This document shows, piece after piece, positions 1 to 8,236 of a stretch of 19,003 nucleotides of DNA. Position 1 is the first letter of the stretch. The number at the start of each line of letters is the position of its first letter. The stretch is taken from NCBI GenBank assembly GCA_050287105.1, contig JBNKBG010000050.1:1-19003 (forward strand), in the 5' to 3' direction. This DNA is from JAPHTQ01 sp050287105 (lineage in GTDB: Bacteria; Pseudomonadota; Gammaproteobacteria; Thiohalomonadales; Thiohalomonadaceae). The notes below the pieces were generated by a model, which saw nothing but the letters and a program-made list of their open reading frames with translations, ran no database searches and had not been told where the DNA came from. The translations under genes and the position numbers were made by a program.

Positions 1-586
1 CCATCAGATTGCGTGAGTGGTAATCCCGATGCACGCATACCGCGGGCTGTTGCAGAGCGTTATCGGCCAGCAGGGCGAAGGTTTCGTTGAGTAGCTCGAG
101 AGTGGTGCCGTCGGGTGTGATACCCAGATGTTTATGGCAGAGCCAGTCGCGAAACAGCGCCATCTCGCGCCACAACAGATCCCGATCATAGGGGGGCAGT
201 TCATCCGCCCCGGGACCGCGGGACTGCAAGGTAAGCAATGCCCCCATGGCATCGCCATAGAGGCGATCCACGCTCTGCTCGTCGAGTTCGTCCAGATACT
301 GGCGCGAGCCCAAATCACCCAGCAACAAAAAACCCTGGTCGATATTCTCGGCCAGGATTTCCGGTACATTTAGCCCGATGCTACGTAATTGGCGTCCGAT
401 GCGGACAAAGGGACGGATGTCTTCCTTGTCCGGCGGTGCATCCATGACGATGCGGCTTTCGCCGTGGTGGGTAACGCGGAAGTAGCGGCGGAAGCTGGCA
501 TCTGCGGAGGCGGGTTCGATGTCGAACCCGGCCATCCCCAGATCACCATCCAGCCACTGCCGCAACAGTTCCAGACGTTGCGTCAT
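1..586 (-). CDS. amgK: AmgK-like cell-wall sugar kinase (APH fold), N-terminal 195 residues
   Basis: Translating the minus strand from the ATG at 586 gives an open frame of 195 codons that leaves the window, so the C-terminus is missing. It starts MTQRLELLRQWL and carries the phosphotransferase catalytic loop HRDYHSRNL at residues 186-194, with H186, D188 and N193 in the HxDxxxxN pattern of the aminoglycoside phosphotransferase fold. In Pseudomonas, AmgK is an anomeric MurNAc/GlcNAc kinase that works with the uridylyltransferase MurU in peptidoglycan recycling, and its gene is typically divergent from lptD. That context is reproduced here, and murU would be expected just beyond the left edge. 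The gene lies 15 bases downstream of the outer-membrane-like gene, so the two are probably cotranscribed. The Shine-Dalgarno is weak. Family assignment is firm; the precise substrate is inferred from context. Confidence 0.85.
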   Translation of the reverse strand, partial: MTQRLELLRQWLDGDLGMAGFDIEPASADASFRRYFRVTHHGESRIVMDAPPDKEDIRPFVRIGRQLRSIGLNVPEILAENIDQGFLLLGDLGSRQYLDELDEQSVDRLYGDAMGALLTLQSRGPGADELPPYDRDLLWREMALFRDWLCHKHLGITPDGTTLELLNETFALLADNALQQPAVCVHRDYHSRNLM

Positions 587-601
587 AACCGCCAGCTTCG
601 A

Positions 602-1318
602 CTAGAAGCGGAAGCCGAACTTGGCACTTACAGTGCTGCTATCACCGGTCTTGTCGGTTTCGAAGGCCAGGTTCATCAGGCCCAAATTGACGTTTACCCC
701 GACATAGGTCTTGGTCTGGGTGTAGTCCTCGCTGCTCAGACCCGTACTACTGATTGGGTTGCTCTTAACCCAGTTCTGACCAATGCCTGCATAAGGAGTC
801 ACCATAGCAAAACCCTTGGAGACACTCAGTTCCAGACCAGTGGTATTCATGTCCATTTCATCCACACCATCGAGCTTGGTATAGGTCAGTCGTGCCGCTA
901 CAGCTGGCATGGCCATACCGCCCTCGACAATGGCGTAACGGAATTCGGCACCGGTCAGCTTGATGTTGCTATTGGGTACCGACGCCATCATCAGACCCAC
1001 GTCCATACCGAAAGGCAGACCTTTATGCACGTGGACCTTGGGAATGATGATCTGGTCAGCGCCGCAGCCGCCGCAGGCCGCATCAAACTCGGCCTTGTTG
1101 GCCAGGGAGGTGACACTCGCCTCAACCCCGACATCGAAACCGGTAATACCCATCGACTCGGCGGGAATCAGCGCCTTGTAGCTGATGGCAGCAGAAAGAT
1201 CTTCTGAGAAAGAGCGAAATGCTGACTGGCCCATACCTGTGATGGTATCGATATTGTTTGCGGCATTCGCCTCGGCAGCCAAAAGAAGAAAAGGGGTGAC
1301 TAAAAGAACCTTACGCAT
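602..1318 (-). CDS. Secreted, probable outer-membrane beta-barrel protein of unknown function
   Basis: The 238-residue product opens with a clear signal peptide (MRKVLLVTPFLLLAAEANA, cleavage likely near residue 19). The mature part is rich in alternating hydrophobic/polar stretches such as GLELSVSKGF and TYVGVNVNLGLMNLAFE. It ends SAKFGFRF with a terminal phenylalanine, the usual C-terminal signal for BAM-dependent outer-membrane insertion. Two cysteines form a CGGC motif at residues 82-85, unusual for a barrel and possibly an extracellular or periplasmic-loop disulfide. A GAGG Shine-Dalgarno lies about 9 bases upstream of the ATG. It is transcribed with amgK and divergently from lptD. I do not recognise a named family; at roughly 219 mature residues, 8 to 10 strands would fit. 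Secretion is well supported, the barrel assignment is likely, and function is unknown. Confidence 0.75.
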   Translation of the reverse strand: MRKVLLVTPFLLLAAEANAANNIDTITGMGQSAFRSFSEDLSAAISYKALIPAESMGITGFDVGVEASVTSLANKAEFDAACGGCGADQIIIPKVHVHKGLPFGMDVGLMMASVPNSNIKLTGAEFRYAIVEGGMAMPAVAARLTYTKLDGVDEMDMNTTGLELSVSKGFAMVTPYAGIGQNWVKSNPISSTGLSSEDYTQTKTYVGVNVNLGLMNLAFETDKTGDSSTVSAKFGFRF

Positions 1319-1510
1319 TTTTATAATCCTCGCTTGGTGGTTTGCGCACAGAGTATGTCAGATAGCATTGCCGGACAATGCGAACCGCTCGGCAGGCTGC
1401 GTTTTTCGCCACTTTCCGGTAATCCCGTTGCCGGGTGGGGGAAACTGTGCGATTTTAGCCCACTTTGAACCCAGACCCTTAGAAGACGATTAAATTCCAG
1501 AAAGAGTTGC
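1319..1510. other. Divergent intergenic region between the outer-membrane gene and lptD
   Basis: This 192-base gap must hold the promoters for both directions. No strong sigma-70 pair is visible. On the minus strand a weak TTGTCC / TACTCT pair with a 17-base spacer lies about 30-60 bases upstream of the 1318 start. Toward lptD the region is AT-richer just before the start, with TTGAAC at 1465 but no well-spaced -10. A hairpin, CCGGTAA-TCCCG-TTGCCGG, lies at 1416-1434, and a related CATTGCCGG copy lies at 1366-1374. In E. coli lptD is under sigma-E control, but no convincing sigma-E promoter is seen here. Confidence 0.4.
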
Positions 1511-3685
1511 GTGAACAGAATCTCGACATCCATCCTGGCTATTTTTTTCCTTGCCCACCCTGCCGGGGCGGAGGAGATCGATACACGCTGGGCACTCTGT
1601 CCCGTACAACCACCGAACGACACTAGTAGCATTCACCACAATCTGGGGCCCGGTGCGACCCAAGTCGACGCGGACGAGGCCTTCGCCGAAGCGAAGGGCA
1701 TCACCCGTCTGCGCGGCGATGTAGTGGTGCAGCGCGACCGCGCGACACTGCAGGGCGATCTCGCCGAATACGACAAGCAGGAAGACCTGCTGCGTATCGA
1801 AGGCCATGTCAGCTACCGCAGTGGTGGTCTGCGCATCGACAGCAACCAGGCGGAGATGAACCTGAAGCAGGAGAGCGGCACCTTCGATGATGCCCTCTTT
1901 CGGATCGCCGACACCCATGGTGCCGGAGCTGCCAGGCGTATAGAGATTGACGACCCGGAACACGCCAACCTCTACGATTTGCGCTACACCACCTGCAATC
2001 CACAGGATCCCGATTGGCAGTTGAAGGCCAGCGAACTGCTGCTGGATCGCAACAGCAACACCGGTGAGGCGTGGCACGCCACCCTCTCATTTATGGGTGT
2101 GCCCTTCTTCTACAGTCCCTATCTCAACTTCCCGCTGGAGGGGCGCAAGAGTGGCCTGCTGCCACCCACCCTGGGCACCTCGGATCGGAACGGCACGGAT
2201 GTCAGCCTGCCGATCTACTGGAACATCGCCCCCAATCAGGATGCCACCATCACCCCGCGCAACATTACCGCACGCGGTGGCATGTTGATGGGAGAGTACC
2301 GCTACCTGGGGCAACAGAGCAGAGCCCTCTTGCGAGGCAGTCTCCTCAGTAACGACAAACTCTACGACGACGACCGCAACTACTTATCTCTCGATCACCG
2401 GAGCCGCTTCGCCGAGGGCTGGAAGAGCGCACTGTTCTATAAAGAAGTCTCAGACAGCGACTACTTTCGCGATGAACTGGCCTTCAGCGACGAAAACAGC
2501 AGTCAGACCCACCTACAACGTCGCGCCGATCTCAGTTACAACAACGAGACCTGGAGCTTCCTCGCCCGTGCCCAGGACTATCAGACCCTGAGTGGTGCCT
2601 CGCCCTACCAGCGTCTGCCGCAACTACGCCTGGACAGCCGTCAGCTGGAGCGCCGCGACCAACTCAACCTCAGTCTACGCAGCGAGGCGGTACGTTTTGC
2701 CCACGACACACGGATCCCCAGCGGCGAACGACTCGATCTGAAACCGACAGCCAGCCTGCCCCTTGGCGCCGCCGCCTGGTACCTCACGCCGAAACTGGCC
2801 TGGCGCTACACCCGCTACCAGCTCAACGACTCTAGCAACGGCGATCAGCTGGAGCGTTCCCTGCCAATCGCCAGCCTCGACGGCGGACTCTTCTTCGAGC
2901 GCTCCCTTGAACTGGGCGCTACCCCCTACACCCAGACCCTGGAGCCGCGCATCTTCTATCTAAATGTCCCCTACGAGGAGCAGAACGACCTGCCCCTGTT
3001 CGACACCGGGGTACGCGACTTCAGCTTCGGCCAGCTATTCAGCGACAACCGTTTTAACGGTGCTGACCGACAGGCCGATGCCAACCAGCTGGCCACCACC
3101 CTGACCACACGCTTCATTGATGAGCAGAGTGGAAAGGAGCGACTCCGCGCCGCCATCGGTCAGCTCCACTACTTCGAAGACCGCCGGGTCGGTCTCAACA
3201 GCGCCACACCGATCGCCACTGACGGCAGCTCCAACCTCATCGGCGAACTCGCCTTCAGCCCCATGGATAGCCTCAGCTTCGGTGTCAGCGAAGAGTGGAA
3301 TCCGCACGACGAACGAGAGGAGCGACTCAGCACCCGTCTGCGCTTCTCCCCGGACACCGACAAGGTACTCAGCCTCAACTATCGCTACCACCGCACCGAT
3401 CAGATCCGCCAGGCAGACATGCTCCTGCTCTGGCCCCTGACACCGCGCTGGCGCATGCTCGCCAGCTACCGCCACGACCTGGAAAACGAGGGGGAACTGG
3501 AGAGCATCGGCGGTCTCGAATATGAGAGCTGCTGCTGGAAGCTACGCCTGATCGCCCAGGAGAAACGCGACGCGGTAAATGAAGAACTGGCACACAGCCT
3601 CTACCTCACCCTGGAACTGAAAGGACTGGCCAGTCTCGGCCGTGGTCTCGAAGAGAGTGTGGGACGTGGTATCCTATCCGACTAA
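1511..3685 (+). CDS. lptD: LPS-assembly outer-membrane protein LptD
   Basis: LptD forms, with the lipoprotein LptE, the outer-membrane translocon that inserts lipopolysaccharide into the outer leaflet. The 724-residue product (E. coli about 784) has a signal peptide (residues 1-20, ending PAGA), then an N-terminal beta-jellyroll that receives LPS from LptA (about 45-165), then the barrel domain with the conserved FYSPYLNFPL segment near 200-208. The four cysteines that form the essential interdomain disulfides are present: C30, C162 and the adjacent pair C674-C675 in YESCCWKLRL. The start is a GTG, preceded by an AAAGAG Shine-Dalgarno 4 bases away, and it gives a correct signal peptide. It heads the lptD-surA-pdxA-rsmA run, and surA follows after 19 bases. 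SurA chaperones LptD assembly, which fits this linkage. Confidence 0.97.
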   Translation: MNRISTSILAIFFLAHPAGAEEIDTRWALCPVQPPNDTSSIHHNLGPGATQVDADEAFAEAKGITRLRGDVVVQRDRATLQGDLAEYDKQEDLLRIEGHVSYRSGGLRIDSNQAEMNLKQESGTFDDALFRIADTHGAGAARRIEIDDPEHANLYDLRYTTCNPQDPDWQLKASELLLDRNSNTGEAWHATLSFMGVPFFYSPYLNFPLEGRKSGLLPPTLGTSDRNGTDVSLPIYWNIAPNQDATITPRNITARGGMLMGEYRYLGQQSRALLRGSLLSNDKLYDDDRNYLSLDHRSRFAEGWKSALFYKEVSDSDYFRDELAFSDENSSQTHLQRRADLSYNNETWSFLARAQDYQTLSGASPYQRLPQLRLDSRQLERRDQLNLSLRSEAVRFAHDTRIPSGERLDLKPTASLPLGAAAWYLTPKLAWRYTRYQLNDSSNGDQLERSLPIASLDGGLFFERSLELGATPYTQTLEPRIFYLNVPYEEQNDLPLFDTGVRDFSFGQLFSDNRFNGADRQADANQLATTLTTRFIDEQSGKERLRAAIGQLHYFEDRRVGLNSATPIATDGSSNLIGELAFSPMDSLSFGVSEEWNPHDEREERLSTRLRFSPDTDKVLSLNYRYHRTDQIRQADMLLLWPLTPRWRMLASYRHDLENEGELESIGGLEYESCCWKLRLIAQEKRDAVNEELAHSLYLTLELKGLASLGRGLEESVGRGILSD

Positions 3686-3704
3686 CCCGAAGCCGAAGAA
3701 CATT

Positions 3705-4985
3705 ATGCGTACACTTTTTTCCCTCTGTTTACTGCTGACCCTCAGCGCCCCGCTGCATGCTGCGACCAAAGAGATCAACGGTATCGCCGCGGTGGTCGAT
3801 GACGATGTCATTACCCTTAACGAGCTGAACCGGCGTGTCGATGAGCTGAGCAAACAGCTCTCCGCCAAAGGCACCCGCGTGCCGCCCAGGGCGATCCTGG
3901 AGCGACAGTTGCTGGAGCGCATGATCGTAGAGAAGCTGCAACTGGCGATGGCCGAAAAACGCGGCATCCAGGTAGCCGACGAACAGCTCAACCAGATCAT
4001 CGGCGACATCGCCAAACGCAACGGCATGGGGATGGACAAGTTTCGGGCTGCACTGAAAAAAGACGGCATCAGCTTTGCTGCCTTCCGTGAACAGATCCGC
4101 AACGAGGTGATCGTCTCGCGACTGAAAAACGCGATGGTTGATAGCCGGGTCAACGTCTCTGCCCAGGAGGTCGACGCCTTTCTTGAGGGGCAGTCACAGC
4201 AAAGCGCCAAGAACACCGAATACCATCTGCGCCATATTCTGGTCGCCCTGCCGGGCAACGCTTCGCCGGAACAGATCCAGGAGAAGAAACGCAAGGCAGA
4301 AGGCTTACTGGGACGACTACACAAGGGTGAGGATTTTCGTCAGATCGCCATCTCCTACTCAGACGGTCCTCAGGCACTGGAGGGTGGCGACCTCGGCTGG
4401 CGCAGACTGGCACAACTGCCCGCCCTGTTTGCCGAAGTGGTGACAAAGATGAAAAAGGGTGAGATCAGCCAATTGATCCGCAGCAGCGGCGGCTTCCATC
4501 TCCTGCAACTGGTCGAGGAGCGTGGTGAACAGAAGGTGATGCTGCGGCAGGTGCACGCGCGCCACATCCTGATCGCCACCAACAAACTGGTCTCCAGCGA
4601 CGCGGCACACAAACGCATCGAGCGTCTGCGCCAGCGTATCCTCAAGGGCGAGGATTTCGCCGCCCTGGCCAAGGTCAATTCCGATGACACCGGCTCGGGT
4701 TCCAAGGGCGGCGATCTCGGCTGGGCCGATCCCTCTATCTACGTCAAGGAGTTCCAGGATGCGCTCAAGGAGACCAAGGTAAAGACCATCAGCCCGCCGT
4801 TCAAAACCCAGTTCGGCTGGCACATCGTGCAACCGCTTGGCTGGCGCACCATCGACAACACCGAAGAGGCCAAGCGTAACCAGGCCTTCGCCGCCCTGCG
4901 CCAGCGCAAGGCCGAGGAAGAGACCCAGAACTGGTTGCGTGAGTTGCGTGACCAGGCCTATGTGGAGTATCGCCTCGATCAATAG
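3705..4985 (+). CDS. surA: Periplasmic chaperone and peptidyl-prolyl isomerase SurA
   Basis: SurA delivers unfolded outer-membrane proteins, LptD among them, to the BAM complex. I chose the ATG at 3705 rather than the in-frame ATG 63 bases upstream, because 3705 gives a proper signal peptide (MRTLFSLCLLLTLSAPLHA) and does not overlap lptD. The resulting 426 residues match the family length. After the signal come the N-terminal chaperone domain starting KEINGIAAVVDDDVIT, then two parvulin (PpiC) domains at about 172-272 (YHLRHILVALP ... GGDLGW) and 283-380 (VHARHILIAT ... GGDLGW ... FGWHIVQ), then the C-terminal helix that packs on the N domain. pdxA begins one base after the stop, so translation is probably coupled. 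A weak extended -10 (TGG-TATCCT, 3667-3675) inside the end of lptD could add transcription. Confidence 0.97.
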   Translation: MRTLFSLCLLLTLSAPLHAATKEINGIAAVVDDDVITLNELNRRVDELSKQLSAKGTRVPPRAILERQLLERMIVEKLQLAMAEKRGIQVADEQLNQIIGDIAKRNGMGMDKFRAALKKDGISFAAFREQIRNEVIVSRLKNAMVDSRVNVSAQEVDAFLEGQSQQSAKNTEYHLRHILVALPGNASPEQIQEKKRKAEGLLGRLHKGEDFRQIAISYSDGPQALEGGDLGWRRLAQLPALFAEVVTKMKKGEISQLIRSSGGFHLLQLVEERGEQKVMLRQVHARHILIATNKLVSSDAAHKRIERLRQRILKGEDFAALAKVNSDDTGSGSKGGDLGWADPSIYVKEFQDALKETKVKTISPPFKTQFGWHIVQPLGWRTIDNTEEAKRNQAFAALRQRKAEEETQNWLRELRDQAYVEYRLDQ

Positions 4986-4986
4986 G

Positions 4987-5967
4987 ATGAGTGTCACGCG
5001 TCTTGCACTGACTCCCGGCGAACCGGCGGGCATCGGCCCAGACCTCTGCGTGCAACTGGCGCAAACGGCGCACCCCTGCGAACTGGTTGCCATCGCTTCG
5101 GCGGAGCTACTGCAACAGCGGGCTGAACAACTGGGTCTGCCGTTACGTCTGCGTCCCTTCGATGCGGCACAACCTGCCGCCTTCTCTGTTGCGGGCGAAC
5201 TGACGGTGCTAGACCATCCACTCACCGCAGCGGTAACACCCGGCAAACTCGATCCGGCCAACGCCGGCTACGTGCTGCAAACCCTGCGCGACGCCGCCAA
5301 CGGTTGTATGGATGGCCGCTTCGCCGCGCTGATCACCGCTCCGGTACATAAAGGGGTGATCAATGATGCGGGGATCCCCTTCACCGGCCACACCGAACTC
5401 CTTGCCGAGCTGAGTCACACCCCACGAGTGGTCATGATGCTCGCCACGGAAGGGCTGCGCGTCGCCCTTGCCACCACCCACCTGCCGTTGTCGGATGTCA
5501 GCCACGCCATCACCCGCCCGCTGCTGGAAGAGGTGATTCGTATCCTGCAGCGTGATCTGCAACGGCGCTTTGCCATCGCCGAGCCACGCATCCTGGTTTG
5601 CGGCCTCAACCCCCATGCGGGGGAAGGCGGTCATCTGGGGAGGGAGGAGATCGAAGTCATCGAACCGTTGCTGCAACAGCTACGCAGTGAAGGGATGAGA
5701 TTGATCGGCCCACTACCCGCCGACACCGCATTCACCCCCAAACAACTGCAACAGGCCGACGCGGTGCTGGCGATGTACCACGACCAGGGACTGCCGGTAC
5801 TCAAATACAGGGGCTTCGGCCACGCCGCCAACATCACCCTCGGTCTGCCCTTTGTCCGCACCTCGGTGGATCACGGTACCGCGCTGGATCTCGCGGGCAG
5901 TGGCAAGGCAGAAGTCGGCAGCCTGGCGTACGCCATTCACACCGCACTACAGATGATCGCGTCATGA
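4987..5967 (+). CDS. pdxA: 4-hydroxythreonine-4-phosphate dehydrogenase PdxA
   Basis: PdxA is a cytosolic NAD-dependent enzyme that oxidises 4-phosphohydroxy-L-threonine, producing the aminoketone that PdxJ condenses into pyridoxine 5'-phosphate. The ATG at 4987 gives 326 residues starting MSVTRLALTPGEPAGIGPDL, the conserved N-terminus; in-frame ATGs further upstream would add unrelated residues encoded inside surA. The three metal-ligand histidines are visible as H165 (TTHLPLSD), H210 (NPHAGEGG) and H265 (YHDQGLPVLKY). The substrate-binding GHTELLAEL lies near 134-142. It starts one base after the surA stop and overlaps rsmA by 4 bases (ATGA). No strong Shine-Dalgarno is close, which fits translational coupling. 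Confidence 0.97.
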   Translation: MSVTRLALTPGEPAGIGPDLCVQLAQTAHPCELVAIASAELLQQRAEQLGLPLRLRPFDAAQPAAFSVAGELTVLDHPLTAAVTPGKLDPANAGYVLQTLRDAANGCMDGRFAALITAPVHKGVINDAGIPFTGHTELLAELSHTPRVVMMLATEGLRVALATTHLPLSDVSHAITRPLLEEVIRILQRDLQRRFAIAEPRILVCGLNPHAGEGGHLGREEIEVIEPLLQQLRSEGMRLIGPLPADTAFTPKQLQQADAVLAMYHDQGLPVLKYRGFGHAANITLGLPFVRTSVDHGTALDLAGSGKAEVGSLAYAIHTALQMIAS

Positions 5968-6752
5968 ACCACCGTCCACGTAAACGTTTCGGCCAGAACT
6001 TCCTCCACGATCAGAATGTGATCCGCGGCATCGTCGCCGCCATCCACCCACTGGCGGGTGAACGCCTGGTGGAGATCGGTCCCGGCCTCGGCGCACTGAC
6101 GGCACCACTACTGGCGGCCATTGGCGAAATGGATGCAGTGGAACTGGATCGGGATCTGGTACCAAAGCTGCAACAACAGTTTGCTAACATCGGCACCCTG
6201 CGCATCCACAACGCCGACGCGCTGAAATTCGATTTCTGTTCGCTGTTGCATGGCGACAACGACAAACTACGGGTGGTAGGCAATCTGCCCTACAACATCT
6301 CCACCCCGTTGATCTTCCACCTGCTGGAGCACTCCCCCTGTATCCACGACATGCACTTCATGTTGCAAAACGAGGTGGTAAATCGACTCGCGGCAAACCC
6401 CGGCGGAGGCGACTACGGTCGTCTCAGTGTCATGGTGCAGTATCACTGCCAGGTGGAGAAACTTTTCACTGTCCCGCCCGGTGCATTTAACCCGCCACCC
6501 AAGGTCGACTCGGCCATCGTGCGCCTTACCCCATACGCGCAACCACCCTTCCCGGCAAAAGATGAAAAGGCTCTGGGTCGTCTGGTGAACCAGGCCTTTA
6601 ACCAGCGCCGCAAAACCCTGCGCAATAACATGAAGGGGCTGCTCGACGCCGCGGCCATCGAGGCCCTGGGCATCGATCCCGGCTGCCGCCCGGAGACCCT
6701 TTCACTGCAGCAGTTCGTTGCCCTGGCCAACTCGGTGACCGACAAGGATTAA
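5964..6752 (+). CDS. rsmA: 16S rRNA A1518/A1519 dimethyltransferase RsmA (KsgA)
   Basis: RsmA dimethylates two adjacent adenosines in the helix 45 loop of 16S rRNA during late 30S maturation, using S-adenosylmethionine. The 262-residue protein has the expected order: RKRFGQNFLHD near the N-terminus, the AdoMet-binding VEIGPGLGALT at 36-46, an acidic ribose-binding residue in AVELDRD (58-64), and the N6-adenine catalytic motif NLPY at 107-110. The C-terminal domain has the conserved FNQRRKTLRNNMKGLL. The ATG overlaps the pdxA stop in an ATGA arrangement. In many gammaproteobacteria apaG and apaH follow directly; here they come more than 4 kb later, after five inserted genes. Confidence 0.97.
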   Translation: MNHRPRKRFGQNFLHDQNVIRGIVAAIHPLAGERLVEIGPGLGALTAPLLAAIGEMDAVELDRDLVPKLQQQFANIGTLRIHNADALKFDFCSLLHGDNDKLRVVGNLPYNISTPLIFHLLEHSPCIHDMHFMLQNEVVNRLAANPGGGDYGRLSVMVQYHCQVEKLFTVPPGAFNPPPKVDSAIVRLTPYAQPPFPAKDEKALGRLVNQAFNQRRKTLRNNMKGLLDAAAIEALGIDPGCRPETLSLQQFVALANSVTDKD

Positions 6753-6796
6753 CGCCAGGACGCTGCGTCACTCAAGCGGTAGCCGCCAGTCGCCGT

Positions 6797-6802
6797 TATA
6801 CT
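6797..6802 (+). promoter_or_regulatory. Candidate -10 element (TATACT) for the CheW-LysM gene
   Basis: TATACT matches 5 of 6 positions of the sigma-70 -10 consensus and sits in the 57-base gap after rsmA. No good -35 lies 16-18 bases upstream and there is no TG extension. The hexamer ends 7 bases before the ATG at 6810, so initiation would fall at or next to the start codon and give a leaderless message. That agrees with the lack of any Shine-Dalgarno. Confidence 0.3.
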
Positions 6803-6809
6803 GCTTACC

Positions 6810-8225
6810 ATGCCCTTCACCAATAACGAGACACTGCTGGTTTTTCGCATCGCTGGGATCCCCTTTGCGATCCCCGCAGAAACCGTTGGCAGTATTATCA
6901 TGCCTCCGTCGCACATCACCCACGCGCCGGGCAGTATGCGCAGCACACCGGGAATATTTCATCATGCCGACTTCACCTATGCGGTGATCGATCTGCATGA
7001 ACGTTTCGGTGTCGAGGTCCCGCGTCGTGGCGGCGGACGTCTGTTACTGCACGATGAAGGGGGGCGTCACTTCGCTTTCATCGTCGATGAGGTGGTGGGG
7101 TTGATACGCAGCGAGCAGGGGAGTTGGGCCAACCTGCCGCACTACCTGCCGCGTGAAATTTTTTCCATCGGCTTCCTCTACCTGAAAGAGATCGTACTCT
7201 GCAGTGAGCTCTCCCTGTTGCGCAACATGCACGATGTGGAGCCGCTACGCAGACACCTGGAACAGTTACAACAAAAAGTTGAGCACTCGACAAACCATGA
7301 GGCGAAAGAGGCGAAAACAGCGCCTGCCGCAACTGAACCTCCCCGCCCAGCCAGTGAAACCACAACAACCGCGGCGAAAAGCACCGACACCACGGTTACG
7401 ACAAAACCGACTGCTACCGTAGCAGTCACCCGGGAGGAAAAGCCTGCCTACTCCGCGCCAACGACCAGCGCCGCAGTAGAATCAAAAAAGGTCACCCCGC
7501 ATCACGCTGTTTCTCCACCGGCGCCTGCCGCGGTGAAGACACCCCACACCGTTGCGCGCGATACCTCCGCTACCGAAACCTCTCACCTGCCTCCTGCTTC
7601 ACCCAGTCCAGAACCACCGCGGCATCCGCTACCGGCCTCTCCCGCACCCTCCCGAGTAGACACAGTGGCATCAAGGCACACGCCCGATCCGGCAGTAAAC
7701 CAGGGCGATAGTGCCCTGCTCTGGCTGATGCTTTTTTTACTCATCATCCTGGCGCTACCGATCGCCTATCTCTTCTGGCCACAACCCACACACGACAGAC
7801 AACCACGTACGATTGAAAGAGTGGCACCTTCGGTCACCGTGGCAGAGGTACCGCCACCCGCTTATGCAGAAGCCCCTTTGCGCATCGAACGGGATGATGA
7901 CGGCACCATCAATCTCATCATTGATCGCAAGGCCGCAGCGAGCGATACAGCGACGATAGCGATACCGCAGGATAAACCTGCCACGCCCACCGAGGAGGTA
8001 ACCGCAGCGACGGAAGGAGAAACCGTTGTGCCTGACCCCGCCACCAGCTCCGGACCCGAACCCTGCGACTGCACCCATATTGTGGTCAAGGGCGATACCT
8101 TGTGGGACATTGCGGAACGTTACACTGGGGATGCCTTCAACTACCCACAGCTGGCACGGCGCAGCGGAATCAAGAATCCACACCGTATCTATCCCGGTGA
8201 TCGGGTTCGGATCATCATTCGCTGA
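6810..8225 (+). CDS. CheW-domain / transmembrane / LysM fusion protein
   Basis: The 471-residue protein has an unusual order of parts. Residues 7-140 form a CheW-like domain: LLVFRIAGIPFAIP at the start, YAVIDLHERFGVE near 57-70, and FIVDEVVGLIRSE near 90-102. CheW domains normally couple chemoreceptors to CheA. A short possibly helical stretch (about 143-160) leads to a long Pro/Ala/Thr-rich low-complexity linker (165-300). One hydrophobic segment (302-323, LLWLMLFLLIILALPIAYLF) should cross the inner membrane. The far side ends with a LysM peptidoglycan-binding domain (about 423-471: VVKGDTLWDIAERYTGD ... NPHRIYPGDRVRIIIR), just after two cysteines (419, 421). The likely topology is CheW inside and LysM in the periplasm. 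It follows rsmA by 57 bases with no clear Shine-Dalgarno. Domain calls are firm. The role is unknown; possibilities are an envelope-anchored signalling adaptor or a polar scaffold. Confidence 0.88.
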   Translation: MPFTNNETLLVFRIAGIPFAIPAETVGSIIMPPSHITHAPGSMRSTPGIFHHADFTYAVIDLHERFGVEVPRRGGGRLLLHDEGGRHFAFIVDEVVGLIRSEQGSWANLPHYLPREIFSIGFLYLKEIVLCSELSLLRNMHDVEPLRRHLEQLQQKVEHSTNHEAKEAKTAPAATEPPRPASETTTTAAKSTDTTVTTKPTATVAVTREEKPAYSAPTTSAAVESKKVTPHHAVSPPAPAAVKTPHTVARDTSATETSHLPPASPSPEPPRHPLPASPAPSRVDTVASRHTPDPAVNQGDSALLWLMLFLLIILALPIAYLFWPQPTHDRQPRTIERVAPSVTVAEVPPPAYAEAPLRIERDDDGTINLIIDRKAAASDTATIAIPQDKPATPTEEVTAATEGETVVPDPATSSGPEPCDCTHIVVKGDTLWDIAERYTGDAFNYPQLARRSGIKNPHRIYPGDRVRIIIR

Positions 8226-8236
8226 TCTTCTTCGCC

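Noticed and set aside
389..1207. 272-codon plus-strand open frame
   Set aside because: It lies antisense to the signal-peptide-bearing outer-membrane gene and to amgK, crosses their boundary, and shows no domain motif; the minus-strand proteins are clearly real.
1490..2077. 195-codon minus-strand open frame over the start of lptD
   Set aside because: The plus-strand LptD has conserved cysteines and a signal peptide; the antisense product has no support.
3642..3704. Upstream in-frame start for SurA
   Set aside because: It would overlap lptD by 44 bases and put 21 charged or irrelevant residues before a normal signal peptide.
4359..5261. 300-codon minus-strand open frame
   Set aside because: Antisense to the well-defined surA and pdxA genes and spanning their junction; such frames are common in GC-rich DNA.
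7305..7710. Possible repeat array in the CheW-LysM gene
   Set aside because: The Pro/Ala/Thr-rich linker is low-complexity, but I find no regular repeat unit at DNA or protein level.
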